Positions 46,576 to 56,886 of a DNA stretch of 64,000 nt are shown piece by piece; within the stretch, counting starts at the first letter, position 1; the number at the start of each line of letters is the position of its first letter. The stretch is from Zygnema cylindricum (lineage: Eukaryota; Streptophyta; Zygnematophyceae; Zygnematales; Zygnemataceae). The stretch is from positions 102,679 to 166,678 of the forward strand of contig JBBHKE010000089.1 in NCBI GenBank assembly GCA_037447655.1, given 5' to 3'. The notes under the pieces are model-generated. The model saw only the letters and a list, made by a program, of their open reading frames with translations, was not told where the DNA came from and did no database searches. Both the position numbers and the translations under genes were made by a program.

Positions 46576-48148
46576 TATATGAAACCAAACTGAACAAACA
46601 TTACTTCAACATTAATTCAACAATACTACATTTCTGTCAAGAGTTTTAAACTTGTGATTGTACAACTTCTGCTGCACTCACACAAACCAAAATCTTAACT
46701 TGGCTTCGATTATTTAAGTAAGCCGTATCTTCGTGGGATTTTCACAAGTACTTCTAAATCCAAACTCACCTTTGCGACTGCATGTGATATTCCTTCACTC
46801 TGGACACTCCCTCGTCAGAAATAACTAAAGGTCGACAAACTCGTCCACCGTCTGAAGCAATGTATTCACACCGCAAGGAAAAATAACCCAAATTGACAGA
46901 AAACAATACATTAATTTCAGTCATAATCCACAACGCAAATTGACATAGCATAGTAATTAAATGATAGCGAAAATCGGCTGTAGTGTTCATTATTCTGCAA
47001 ACAGAAATAGTATGGACGAAAAGCTCATGGACTACAAATGTCACACAGGCTTTAATTGAGCACAAGTAATTTGTTGAGAACAAGAAGAACTTTGAATCCA
47101 CTTTGAATTTTTGACCCAGTCTAATTACCATCACCAGTGTATAAGCCAGGTTATGTCAGAGAGATGATATACTGAGTCTAGAAGATGCCAATTCATTTAA
47201 AAAGGGCCAAGAAGTGCTGATAGTAAAGTCCATATAAAAGTGAAGAAAAAACTTGATAAGAAGCTCTGATTAAATTTTGATCCCACCACTTGATGAAACA
47301 AGCATTTACCAACAGTATCAAACACTTATACGGCTTCAGTTGAATGGTTATGAAAGTCCAATTAAATAATCAATATTAAAACAAAAATCAGGTGACTTGG
47401 AAGCTTTTTGGAGAAGCCGGTGCACATTTTCAAAAGAGGATTAGAGTATAAATAGGAACAGAAAAGCTGTGTGATTCTGTACATAAATAGATGGATATAA
47501 TCATTCAACTCCAAATACACCATTTTATGTAACAACGATTTTGGTAAAATATACAGAGAGATTCTTCAAAAAGATGCAATTTTTCTCTGAATCGCTAATC
47601 AAACCAAACTGGGGAAAAAAAAAAAAAAAAGGAAAGGAACATATTTCTCACATGGGCACTGTGTACTGGACACTAACGAACACCCCAACTTTTCTTGCCC
47701 TACGAAGGCGCCACAGAGAGTGGGCAAATTCCTGCAATCCCGACAAGAGAGGAATAACTTTTTTATCCAGGCTTTTCTCACTTTTCATATACACAAAAAA
47801 AAAAACAGAGCTGTATTTCCTAAAAAACAGCTGTAATAAATTCTCAATTACGAAGGCTGCCCAACTGTCCTTCTCACCTGTGGTTGTCTACGGACACCAA
47901 GAATGGTTCCATTCAGGAATGCCATACAGGTGAAAGGAGAATGGACCTCCTTTCCTAACAGCAGATTCAAATCCAATAATAACCGAGAACAACCCAAACC
48001 ATAGACGATTCCTATCAGAATTCAAGTAGCAGATGTGCTTCTGTACTGCAGCTTTTTTCTGGAGGAAAATAATTACCAGACGGATGAGAGGCCCCTCCTC
48101 ATCTGTGGTGACGTGAGTCATAAGCGCGAGATTTTTCACAAGACCACA

Positions 48149-48919
48149 TATTGTTTTGGAAAACTATGGACTCACAGCGATGAAGATAATCTCGTCGCTG
48201 GAGTAGCGATGACCAGCGACGTAACAAAAATTTCATGCGAACATGAATTTCATGCGCACTAAATGAAACACTAAAGTTACGGTTGAAAGTCAACGCGAAT
48301 TTTATGGACTGGTCGGCGAACATATACCTTATTGGTGTAGAAAAAGTCGGTGGTAAACTTACCACCAAGTATACTCTGTCGTAGTGCGTAGTAGTGGTTA
48401 AAATAGTACTGTACAATTTTTAGCGTAAGTAACAAACCAGGGTTATCTGTAGCAAGAGATTGTACTCTAGATTAATTGTACATAGTGGAACCGACAATAA
48501 GATAGTGCGCCCACAGTCTTATTGGTAGTTAGGAAATTAGATAGGCGTAGTGGCATAAATTAGGACTTAGACATTTAGAAAATTAACTTGTACAAGTTCA
48601 CTAAGTAAAGTGACATTTAAGTCTGTCTTTGTGTGCATGTCACTTTGTGACTGATCAGAGTTTGTACTTAAAACTCTGTCAGTATACTGTGTTAAGTGTG
48701 AGCTCTAAGTGAGCTGTATTGTAAGCATAAGTGGCTTTTGTAGTATTAAGTATAAGCTGGTCAAAGTTGGCCATTTGTGTGGTACTTTTTGGGTTGCCTT
48801 TTGTTGAATTAAATGGGTGACTCTGCAACTTCTGGTAGTGCAGCTTCTGGTAGTGTCCCTGTTGCTGCAACTTCTGGTAGTGCAACTTCTGGTAGTGTCC
48901 CTGTTGCTGCAGAGCAACA
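48149..48919 (+). repeat. Copia family 2, 5' LTR
   Basis: 771 bp, ending GCTGCAGAGCAACA. The last 107 bp form an open frame in phase with gag, with tandem CTTCTGGTAGTG repeats giving an Ala/Ser/Gly/Val-rich peptide (ATSGSAASGSVPVA type). Confidence 0.88.
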
Positions 48920-51900
48920 GGTTATGGGCCCACAGCCCAGAGTACCTAGGTTTGATGGAGACAACTACTTATACTGGAGAGGAATCATGATGCTCTACTT
49001 TGTCGAAAGAGAACTCATGAATGTGGTGGATGGTTCCCTTGCCGAAACAGATCCTACGTGGAGCAAGAAGAATACACAGTGTGTCAGTGCGCTCATGCAA
49101 GCACTATCTTTGGAAATCGGAATGGCACACATTCAGATGGACAAGGCGAAAGAAATTTGGGCATCCTTGGAAGATATGTATCAACAGACGAATGTTCAGC
49201 GACAAATGATAACTGCTACAAGTATTTTTGAGTATAAGTACAATGGTGGTCGCATCTCATATTATTGTTATGGTCTTAGGAAGTTGTTTTTAGAAAATGC
49301 ATGCTCAGGAGGTGTTTTTTTAGCTGCACAACAAACCATGTTGCTTATGAGAGGTTTGCTCGAGGAATATAAAGGGGCCTCCGATGCACTAAAGAAAATA
49401 GATCAATCATCTTGGAACCTAACAATGGCAATTCAACTAGTGTTAGAAGAAGAATCTACTAATCTAGCAATGAAAGGAAACAAAACAGGTCAAGTATTAA
49501 ACACTCAGTTTCAGAATAGAAATCAGTATCAGACAGGTCGATCAACTAACAACCCATGGGCTTGTTTTTACTGTTTTAACAAGGATCATTTGGTACGAGA
49601 ATGTCCAGTTTTGAAAAAAGACACTTTGACACGAAACTTTCGCGAAGGATGAAACAACAACCGGCGTCCTTCCAACAAAGGAAAACCCTATAAGCAACCA
49701 GAAAAGGCATCTGCTTTTTCTGTCGAAAAGGAGAATATCTTAGAGGAATGAGGAGACAAAGGTGACCAAAATATCAACAATTTTCCAATTATGACGGGAA
49801 AGGAAATGTTTGCAATGACAAGTGTAAGATTTGGACCAAAAGAAAACACCTGGATTATGGACACTGGAGCATCTGCTCACATGTGCGGTGACAGGGAGTT
49901 ATTCGAAACTCTCGAGCCAATCTCACCACAAAACATCTATTATGCTGATGACAGTTATGTAGTTGAAAGCTCGAAAGGCAAGGTGAATCTTAAACTCAAA
50001 ATAGAGGGTCAGACAGTAGACAGGACCTTGAATGATGTGTTATATATTCCATAATTCAGTAAAAACTTGTTTAGCACATCTTTGGTAGAGAGCAAAGGAT
50101 TTGAAGTAAGTCTCAAGCATGGAAAACAAGTAGTCAGTATAAATGGATTTGTTGCAACTGTTGGAACTAGAGGAGAAAATATGATGTATAGGCTTGATCT
50201 AGATGAAAAATTTAATGGAAAGAAGAGTATGTACTCAGCTGTAACAAATGATAATGATCTATGGCATAATAGACTGGGGCATGTTCATTGAGAAAGATTA
50301 GGGAAAATGGTGAAAATGACATAGTCAAAGGAGTAAAATTACCTCAAGATAAGTCAAAGAACTATGTGATGGATGTGCTTTAGGAAAGATTCACAAATTA
50401 CCATTTCCAGCAGAAAGCGGTCACAAAGCTAAAAGAGTTTTAGAAGTAATATATTCAGATGTTTGGTCTTCCAAAATACCGTCTATGGGGGGAGTCCAAT
50501 ATATGCTTACATTAACGGATGATTTTTCAAGATATACCAAGGTGTACTTTCTTAAAAGAAAAAGTCAAGTTTTTGAATGCTTTCGAGAATACAAAGTCTG
50601 GAGCGAAAAGATACATGGAGTTCCCATTTTAAATCTCAGATCTGATAACGGGGGAGAATACGTCTCACAGGTGTTTTCAGACTTTCTCAAAGAACATGGA
50701 ATTTCACGCCAGCTAACGGTTCCATACTCACCTGAACAAAATGGAGTTGCGGAAAGGTTAAATAGAACACTAGTAGAGTGTGCTCGGACTTTGTTGGCAG
50801 ATAAATGAGTAAGCGTGAAATATTGGGCAGAGGCCTTAAATTGTGCTATATATATTAAAAATAGACTAGAATGTAAAGCAACACCAAGAAAGACTCCTTA
50901 TAAACTTTGGACAAAAGAGAAACCGGATGTTAGTCATTTTAGAGTATTTGGCAGTAAATTTTTTATTCTTAACAACGATCCAAGTAGATGGAAAATGAAG
51001 CCATAAGAAATGCCTGGCATCCTACTCGGATATGATAATAATGCTAAAGGATATAGAGTCAACATACCAGGCATAAACCAAATTGTAGTTGCTACAAACA
51101 TCCTTCTGAAAGATGAGTCAGATTCAGTGGATGTATTTGCACTAACACCTGAACAAAGAAGCAAAAGGGAGATGGAATACGTGGTCATTGACGAAGTAAG
51201 ACAAGTGAACAACGAGCAGACTATTACTCCTAACACGGAAAAAACCGCAACACCTCAGACAGAAACAAATGAATTGCCTCAGACGGAAACGAATGAATCC
51301 ACGGAACACGAATTTGATAACCCTGTCCCATTGACAAGAATTTCAAGAAGAGATCCCTCGATTCCAACGTCAAATTTTCTGGGGGGAGGAAGGACTAGCA
51401 CAAGAGAGAAAAGAATAAGTTTAAGACTAAAGGATTTAACGACAATGTATTCACACTCCGCCGCATCCGGAGAACCCTTAAGCATTCAAGAAACATTTTC
51501 TGTACCAGAAAAATAACATTAGATTGAAGCTGCGAATGACGAAATGAAGTCAATTATGGCAGCTCAAACTTAGGAATTGGTCGTACTACCACCAAATCAC
51601 AAAGCCATTGAAAGTAAGTGGGTATTTAAGGTAAAATTAAATCCAGATAATACGATTGAAAGATATAAAACTAGGCTAGTTGCTGAAAGTTATAATCAAA
51701 AAGAAGGAATTGACTATGAAGAAACGTTTTCACCGGTAGTCAGATTTCCCACTGTTAGAATTTTGGCAGCTATAAAAGATATGGAAATTCATCAGATGGA
51801 TGTTAAAACAACCTTCCTACAGAGGGAATTAGAAGAGGTTATCAATATGAAGCAACCAGAAATGTATGAAGAAAAAAGAAAAGAAAACCTTGTCTGTAAA

Positions 51901-52365
51901 TTACTAAAATCATTATATGGATTGAAGCAGGCCCCACGTCAGTGGGACCTTAAATTAGATGAATTCCTTACTAAGTTAGGATTTGTCAGAATTAGCTCAG
52001 ACCATTCTGTCTATATTATAGAAGGAGATGAAGGGGTGATTTACATTGCAGTATATGTAGATGATCTGCTCATAATGAGCAAATCACTAACAGGAATAAA
52101 CATAGTAAAGAAGGCCTTGAATACTAGGTTTGAAATGAAAGATTTAGGAGAAGCAAAATACATCTTAGGAATTCAGGTGTATAGGGATAGACAAAACAAA
52201 ATAATCAGGTTGACACAAAAGGAAGCCATAGGGAACATGTTAGGAATATTTGAAATGTTAGATGCCAAAAGTTGTTCAACGCCGATGGGAAACAGGCAAA
52301 AATTTGAAAGACTAGAAATTTCCTCCAGAGTATTGATAGATATGAGACAAAGGAAAACAAATTGA
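48813..52365 (+). pseudogene. Copia family 2 gag-pol with multiple stops
   Basis: Gag 48813-49652 begins inside the LTR and includes CFYCFNKDHLVREC, a CCHC knuckle. Then come protease (MDTGASAHMC, near 49857), integrase zinc finger (WHNRLGH near 50262), integrase core (LTDDFSRYTKVYFL, SDNGGEY, NGVAERLNRTL, 50485-50808), and reverse transcriptase (WVFKVKLNPDNTIERYKTR; YVDDLL; 51577-52365). RNase H pieces follow to 53030 (ISIASNPNHHFKSKHIDIQ). At least seven nonsense codons or frameshifts break it. It is clearly related to, but distinct from, the copy 1/2 family. Confidence 0.9.
48920..48932 (+). promoter_or_regulatory. Copia family 2 primer binding site, anticodon-arm type
   Basis: GGTTATGGGCCCA directly follows the LTR end. 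It is 13 nt complementary to the initiator tRNA-Met anticodon arm. Confidence 0.78.
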
Positions 52366-53050
52366 GTAATATTCCTTATAGGAAAATAGTTGGTAGCCTA
52401 ATTTATTTTATGAATTGTACTCGTCTTGACAATGCTGCTGCTGTAAGAGTACTAAGTAGAAGTCTACAGAATCCGAAAAATGCATAATAGGATGCAGCAA
52501 AAAGAGTCATAAAAAATATCTATCAGGGACAAGAAATTTATATCCAAACTTAGGAGGAAAAGAAGTCAAGGTTAACACCCGGAGCGACGTCAGCTATGGC
52601 GACATACGAAGCAAAAGATCAACAACAAGATGTGTTGCTGATTAGGACAGGAACGTGTTGTTGGAGTAGTAAACTCCAAAAGGTCACAGCTCAATCAACG
52701 ATATAAGTTGAATATATGGCAACAAACGATGCGGTGAAGGAGTTATTGTGGGTTAAATCAATTTTGCAAGAGTTAGGATTCATGTAAAACGGGGCACAAG
52801 TTGTCTTGTGTGACAACCATGCAGCCATATCTATCGCATCCAACCCAAATCACCATTTCAAGAGCAAACATATAGATATACAGCAGCATTTTGTTAGGGA
52901 AAAAGTTTTTGCTAAAATCATAAAACTTCAATACCTGCCTGATTCGAAGATGGTTGCTGACTTGCTAACAAAGGCATTACCCGCTCCAAAATTAATATAT
53001 TGCACGAAAGCTTGTGGTCTAAGTGACTAAGAGTCCAAAGTTTAGGGGAG

Positions 53051-53744
53051 TGTTGTTCTACAAAAATAAGGACTCTCAGCGATGAAAATGATCTCGTCGA
53101 TGGAGTAGCGATGACCTGCGACGAAACAATTTTACCGACGTAACAAAAATTCCACGCGTACATAAATTTCATGCGCACTAAATAAAACACTAAAGTAACG
53201 GTTGAAAGTCAACGCGAATTTTACTAACTGGTCGACGAACATATACCTTATTGGTGTAGAAAAAGTCGGTGGTAAACTTACCACCAAGTATACTCTGTCG
53301 TAGCGCGTAGTAGTGCTTAAAATAGTACTGTACAATTTTTAGCGTAAGTAACAAACCAAGGTTATCTGTAGCAAAAGATTGTACTCTAGATTAATTGTAC
53401 CAGATAGTGGAACCGACAGTACGATAGTGCAAAATTAGATAGGCGTAGTGGTATAAATTAAGACTTACACATTTAGAAAATTAACTTGTACAAGTTCACT
53501 AAGTAAAGTGACATTTAAGTCTGTCTTTGTGTGCATGTCACTTTGTGACTGATCAGTGTTTGTGCTTGAAACTCTGTCAGTATACTGTGTTAAGTGTGAG
53601 CTCTAAGTGAGCTGTGTTATAAGCTGGTCAAAGTTGGCCATTTGTGTGGAATTTTTTGGAGTGCCTTTTGTTGAATTAAATGGGTGACTTTGCAACTTCT
53701 GGTAGTGCAGCTTCTGGTAGTGTCCCTGTTGCTGCAGAGCAACA
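53051..53744 (+). repeat. Copia family 2, 3' LTR
   Basis: 694 bp, TGTTGTTCTACAAAAATAAG to GCAGAGCAACA. It lacks one of the Ser/Gly-coding repeat units and a segment near position 380 relative to the 5' LTR. Confidence 0.9.
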
Positions 53745-54794
53745 CCACAAACTCTCCTCCCATTGTATCACAAAGACAAAGCATTCCCCACTGTCATTCA
53801 TCAAAAACTATCTCCCAAATAAGCATCAATGTTTTTGCGATGAGTTTTTATTTCAAAAAAACAATTATCGAGCTTTCTTGAAGGCCAAACTATTTTGAAG
53901 ATACAAGGAAGAATGTACAACTGCCTTTAACAGACATAAACCACTCAAAGCAAAAAATAAATTGTACATTGTGGGAGAAGAATGAAGGTTTTCTCTTGTG
54001 TGAAAAAGTAGCTAATAAAATAGTAAAACAGAAAAACAAATAAGCAACAGAGAAAACCAGAATTTATAGACCATTTAAGGATAGAAGTGGTGTATCTAGG
54101 AAACGAAAAATGAGAAAGAAGGAGGGGGAGGGAGCGCGAGAGACGAGGGAGAGGCAAGGGAGAGGGAGAAAGAGAGAGAGAAAAACAAACTTGTAAGATA
54201 AACGAGAAGCGAACTGATAACTTCGCAAGAGTGAGAGTACAGGCAATCGTAGAAAGAGAATGCTAATGGATTGAATAACAAAGAATATGGAGGATGAGAG
54301 AATGGTACTTTTGAGTCACAAGCCTAATGCATGTCATGGATCCATGCATCCTTATATATATGCAAATGAAATAGTCAAACGACATTATTAACGTCTGCTT
54401 GCGAACGCGCGTAAAAAATGCGCTCGGGAATCCAAGATCTAACCGTTGTTTTCATGATCCGCGGCTGATAGTGTCTTAAGTGTTCCCCAAGGCGCGCTAG
54501 ATTTCAAAATCTGACCGTTTGAGTTAGAAGATCCACGACTAACCGTTTTATAAGATGGTCGTTTGAGTACAGACAAAGCACCGTAAGAGGCGCGAGGAGT
54601 ACAACATGACAACGGACACAATGGAATCTCAAGTGCTCAACAACGTTCCGTTGATGGCGGGAATGGTTCGAAGCTTCTTTCACAGTCGTTCTATTCGTTA
54701 CGAAATACGGTCATTTTGGCCGTTATGGTTCACGGTCGTTTTGTCTGTTTTACGACAATTACACAAATACGCGAATTCTGGTATTACTGCCCAG

Positions 54795-55356
54795 TACACC
54801 GCCAATTGCTATTAGCGTAGTTTACGCTTATTCTGTCCCGTTTTTTTTTTTTACTCTCCATTAGCGTAGTTTATTCTATTTTTTTCTTTACTCTATTTAG
54901 GGTTAATTTTTTAGTACCGTACAAAACGGAAATACGTCATCTTTTAAATAGTGTGGTGTAAGGTCAAAGTCAATCCGTACAAAAACGTACGTTTTTAAGT
55001 GAAAAAGTACAATTCATTTTGTTTAGAAGCCGCGGACGCATGAGAATGTGCAGTCTAAAAAGGGGATCAAATAGGGTTAACAAATATTACGTTCGCATAT
55101 ATTCGTCCAACAACCACGTTTCAACTGTGTGAACGTACTTTTTGTGTACGATTTGTCAGATTTTGTACAAATACCTATATTAGTGTATGCATGTTTGCGA
55201 CCGACATTTACTTTTTTCAAAGAACCAAATTAGAATTATTAAACAATTAGAATTTATGTTTTTTTTCAAAATTTTCAAATTTCTATTTAGCGTAAACCAC
55301 GGTAATTATTCATATACGCTAAACAAACTTCTATGCTAATAGCGATTGGCAGTTTA
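54795..55356. mobile_element. MITE of the TACACCG-TIR family, copy M4
   Basis: TACACCGCCAATTGCTATTA at the left pairs with TAATAGCGATTGGCAGTTTA at the right, with a few mismatches. About 562 bp, noncoding. Confidence 0.7.
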
Positions 55357-55359
55357 CAG

Positions 55360-55560
55360 TACACCGCCAATCCATGTCAGAGTACATAACGCTAATTCGG
55401 TGCCCTTTTTTCAAAAAAAAACACATGAAATACAATCCATAATTCTATTTTTTCCATTATTCAAATTAGGGTTTTTTTTTCAGTTAGCGTTCATAATGGA
55501 AGTACAATGCGATGGAAATAGTGTGGCGTACAGAAAGGGTATCTTCGTACGAAATGGTAC
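55360..55560. mobile_element. MITE of the TACACCG-TIR family, copy M5, 5' part
   Basis: TACACCGCCAATCCATGTCA followed by AACGCTAATTCGGTGCCCTTT, very like the inside of M2. I could not find the right terminal repeat, so the end given is approximate and the copy is truncated. Confidence 0.5.
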
Positions 55561-55877
55561 TTTTTTAATTACAAAGGCATAAAAAGACACTTAACATTAT
55601 TGCGCACAAATGTGAATGTGCAATGGAAGAAAGAGAAGCAAACTCATCATTAAATCACGTTCTCATATGTTCGTCCGTCGACCGTGTGAACACCGTGACG
55701 GCGTACGAATTGTCAAATTTTGTACGAATACACATATTACTGTAGACATCGAAAGGGCGGGTATTTATTATTCAGGACAACCCAAATTACAGTTAGGGAT
55801 TAATTAGCATATATATTTTTTTCCAAAAAAAAAAATATCCGATTAATGTTAATAAGGGTATATCCCCATGTGCATAA

Positions 55878-56882
55878 TGTTGAAATTATTAGATTTATGT
55901 GGTTTTTTCTAGGTCTAAATAGTTCAGTACAAAAAAGAAATGAAAAAGGCGTACAGCCTGCCTCCACCTCCTCTCTCTACCCACCATACTTGTTGTAGTC
56001 ACTAAGGGATAGAGAGGGTGGTTGAGCCATGGCTGTCCTAGCTTGGCAGGTAGGACTAAAGAGTGACTTAAATCACTCTTCAACAAAAGGTTGGGTTCGG
56101 CAGGACTCGAACCTTCGACCGGCAGAGCGCGGCGTAGCCGTTAGCTCTAACCAGTCTGTTGTAGATGTCCGTTAGGAGATATAGGGTTCGATATGTATTT
56201 AAACTGTTGTATGGTACTGAAATCAATTAAATGGAATTTGAACGAAGGAACATGGAACTTGTTAAAGTTTAGTGCGGACATCATTTCGCACAAAACAAAT
56301 GAATCGGACATTTGTTTCGACGGTCGACATTAAATGTCAGATTTAATCCAACGGCACATATCATCGCCGAGATTGCGGAATGGTCACTTTGGCTTTTATA
56401 GTCTTGGCATGATTTCGCACCGCGTGGAAGGATGACATTCGGTCGCGGGAATTCCAAGGAATGTACAGACGAGTTGAAAAGTGACACGCGTCCACTCACT
56501 GGCCTTCTTGTACACAGGCTGTACACAAAGGACATCGGCCATAGTACCTTTCTGGACTTTACAGTCATAGGATTAGTGCGTACTTCAGTAGATAGGGGCT
56601 GTGAGAGGGGTTTAGGACTTAGGAAATTTGGTAGGCAGTCACCTCTCCCTTTGAGAGTTGTTACAAATTGGCATTTTTACTGCCTCATAACTTATCGCCT
56701 GGTTGGGCGTTTTTAGAGATTCTTTTTCCTACGCACTCAAAAGAGGCAAGGCTGCATAAGGGTGCAGTCAGATTGTTTGCTTCTATGCTTGGGTAGCAAT
56801 GGTTGCCATTGGAAGTGGGTTCGTTAATAATGATCTACAGGCTTCTTGAATTCTGTAGTCCAATGGAGGACACATAATTGCA
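55878..56882 (+). repeat. Copia family 3, 5' LTR
   Basis: It starts TGTTGAAATTATTAG and ends ATAATTGCA, 1005 bp. It contains the clearest antisense tRNA-like module: a B-box GGTTCGAGTCC on the minus strand at 56103-56113, and the D-arm/A-box-like ACTGGTTAGAGCTAACGGC near 56137-56155. GTAC-rich stem strands lie near 56508-56560. It is followed by the anticodon-arm primer site AGTTATGGGCCCACC at 56883-56897. Confidence 0.82.
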
Positions 56883-56886
56883 AGTT

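Larger units (their letters stand above)
48149..53744 (+). mobile_element. Ty1/copia retrotransposon of a second family, decayed full-length
   Basis: LTRs 48149-48919 and 53051-53744. The target duplication CCACA is at 48144-48148 and 53745-53749. The polypurine tract TTTAGGGGAG lies before the 3' LTR. The 5' LTR end has TA for TG. The two LTRs differ by substitutions and indels, including a missing repeat copy near the 3' end. It inserted in exon B of the right NRPC2 copy, so it is younger than the inverted duplication. Confidence 0.92.
47488..54685 (-). repeat. Right arm of the large inverted duplication, interrupted by copia family 2
   Basis: It is the reverse complement of 39568-42151 in two pieces, 47488-48148 and 53750-54685. 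Between them sits the 5.6 kb copia with its CCACA target duplication. The arm is shorter than the left one because of deletions, one of which removed exon A. Confidence 0.87.
46770..54690 (-). pseudogene. NRPC2: NRPC2/RPC2 fragment, right copy, split by a copia insertion
   Basis: Read on the minus strand from a TATA-containing leader (54361-54353). Exon A is deleted. Exon B is split: 53790-53750 and 48148-48077, with a 1-bp deletion at the junction. Exon C is about 48006-47878, exon D 47731-47652, and an extra exon E is 46872-46770 (CEYIASDGGRVCRPLVISDE then GVSRVKEYHMQSQ, donor GTGAGT). Here the acceptor before exon B is intact (GACAG), unlike in the left copy, so the two copies have decayed independently. 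Exon E lies outside the duplicated arm, which suggests that this side is the source of the duplication. The AT satellite begins right after exon E. Confidence 0.86.

Noticed and set aside
56103-56156. Genuine tRNA gene
   Set aside because: Has good A/B-box and T-arm likeness, but I could not pair an acceptor stem or define an anticodon arm, and it lies inside an LTR.
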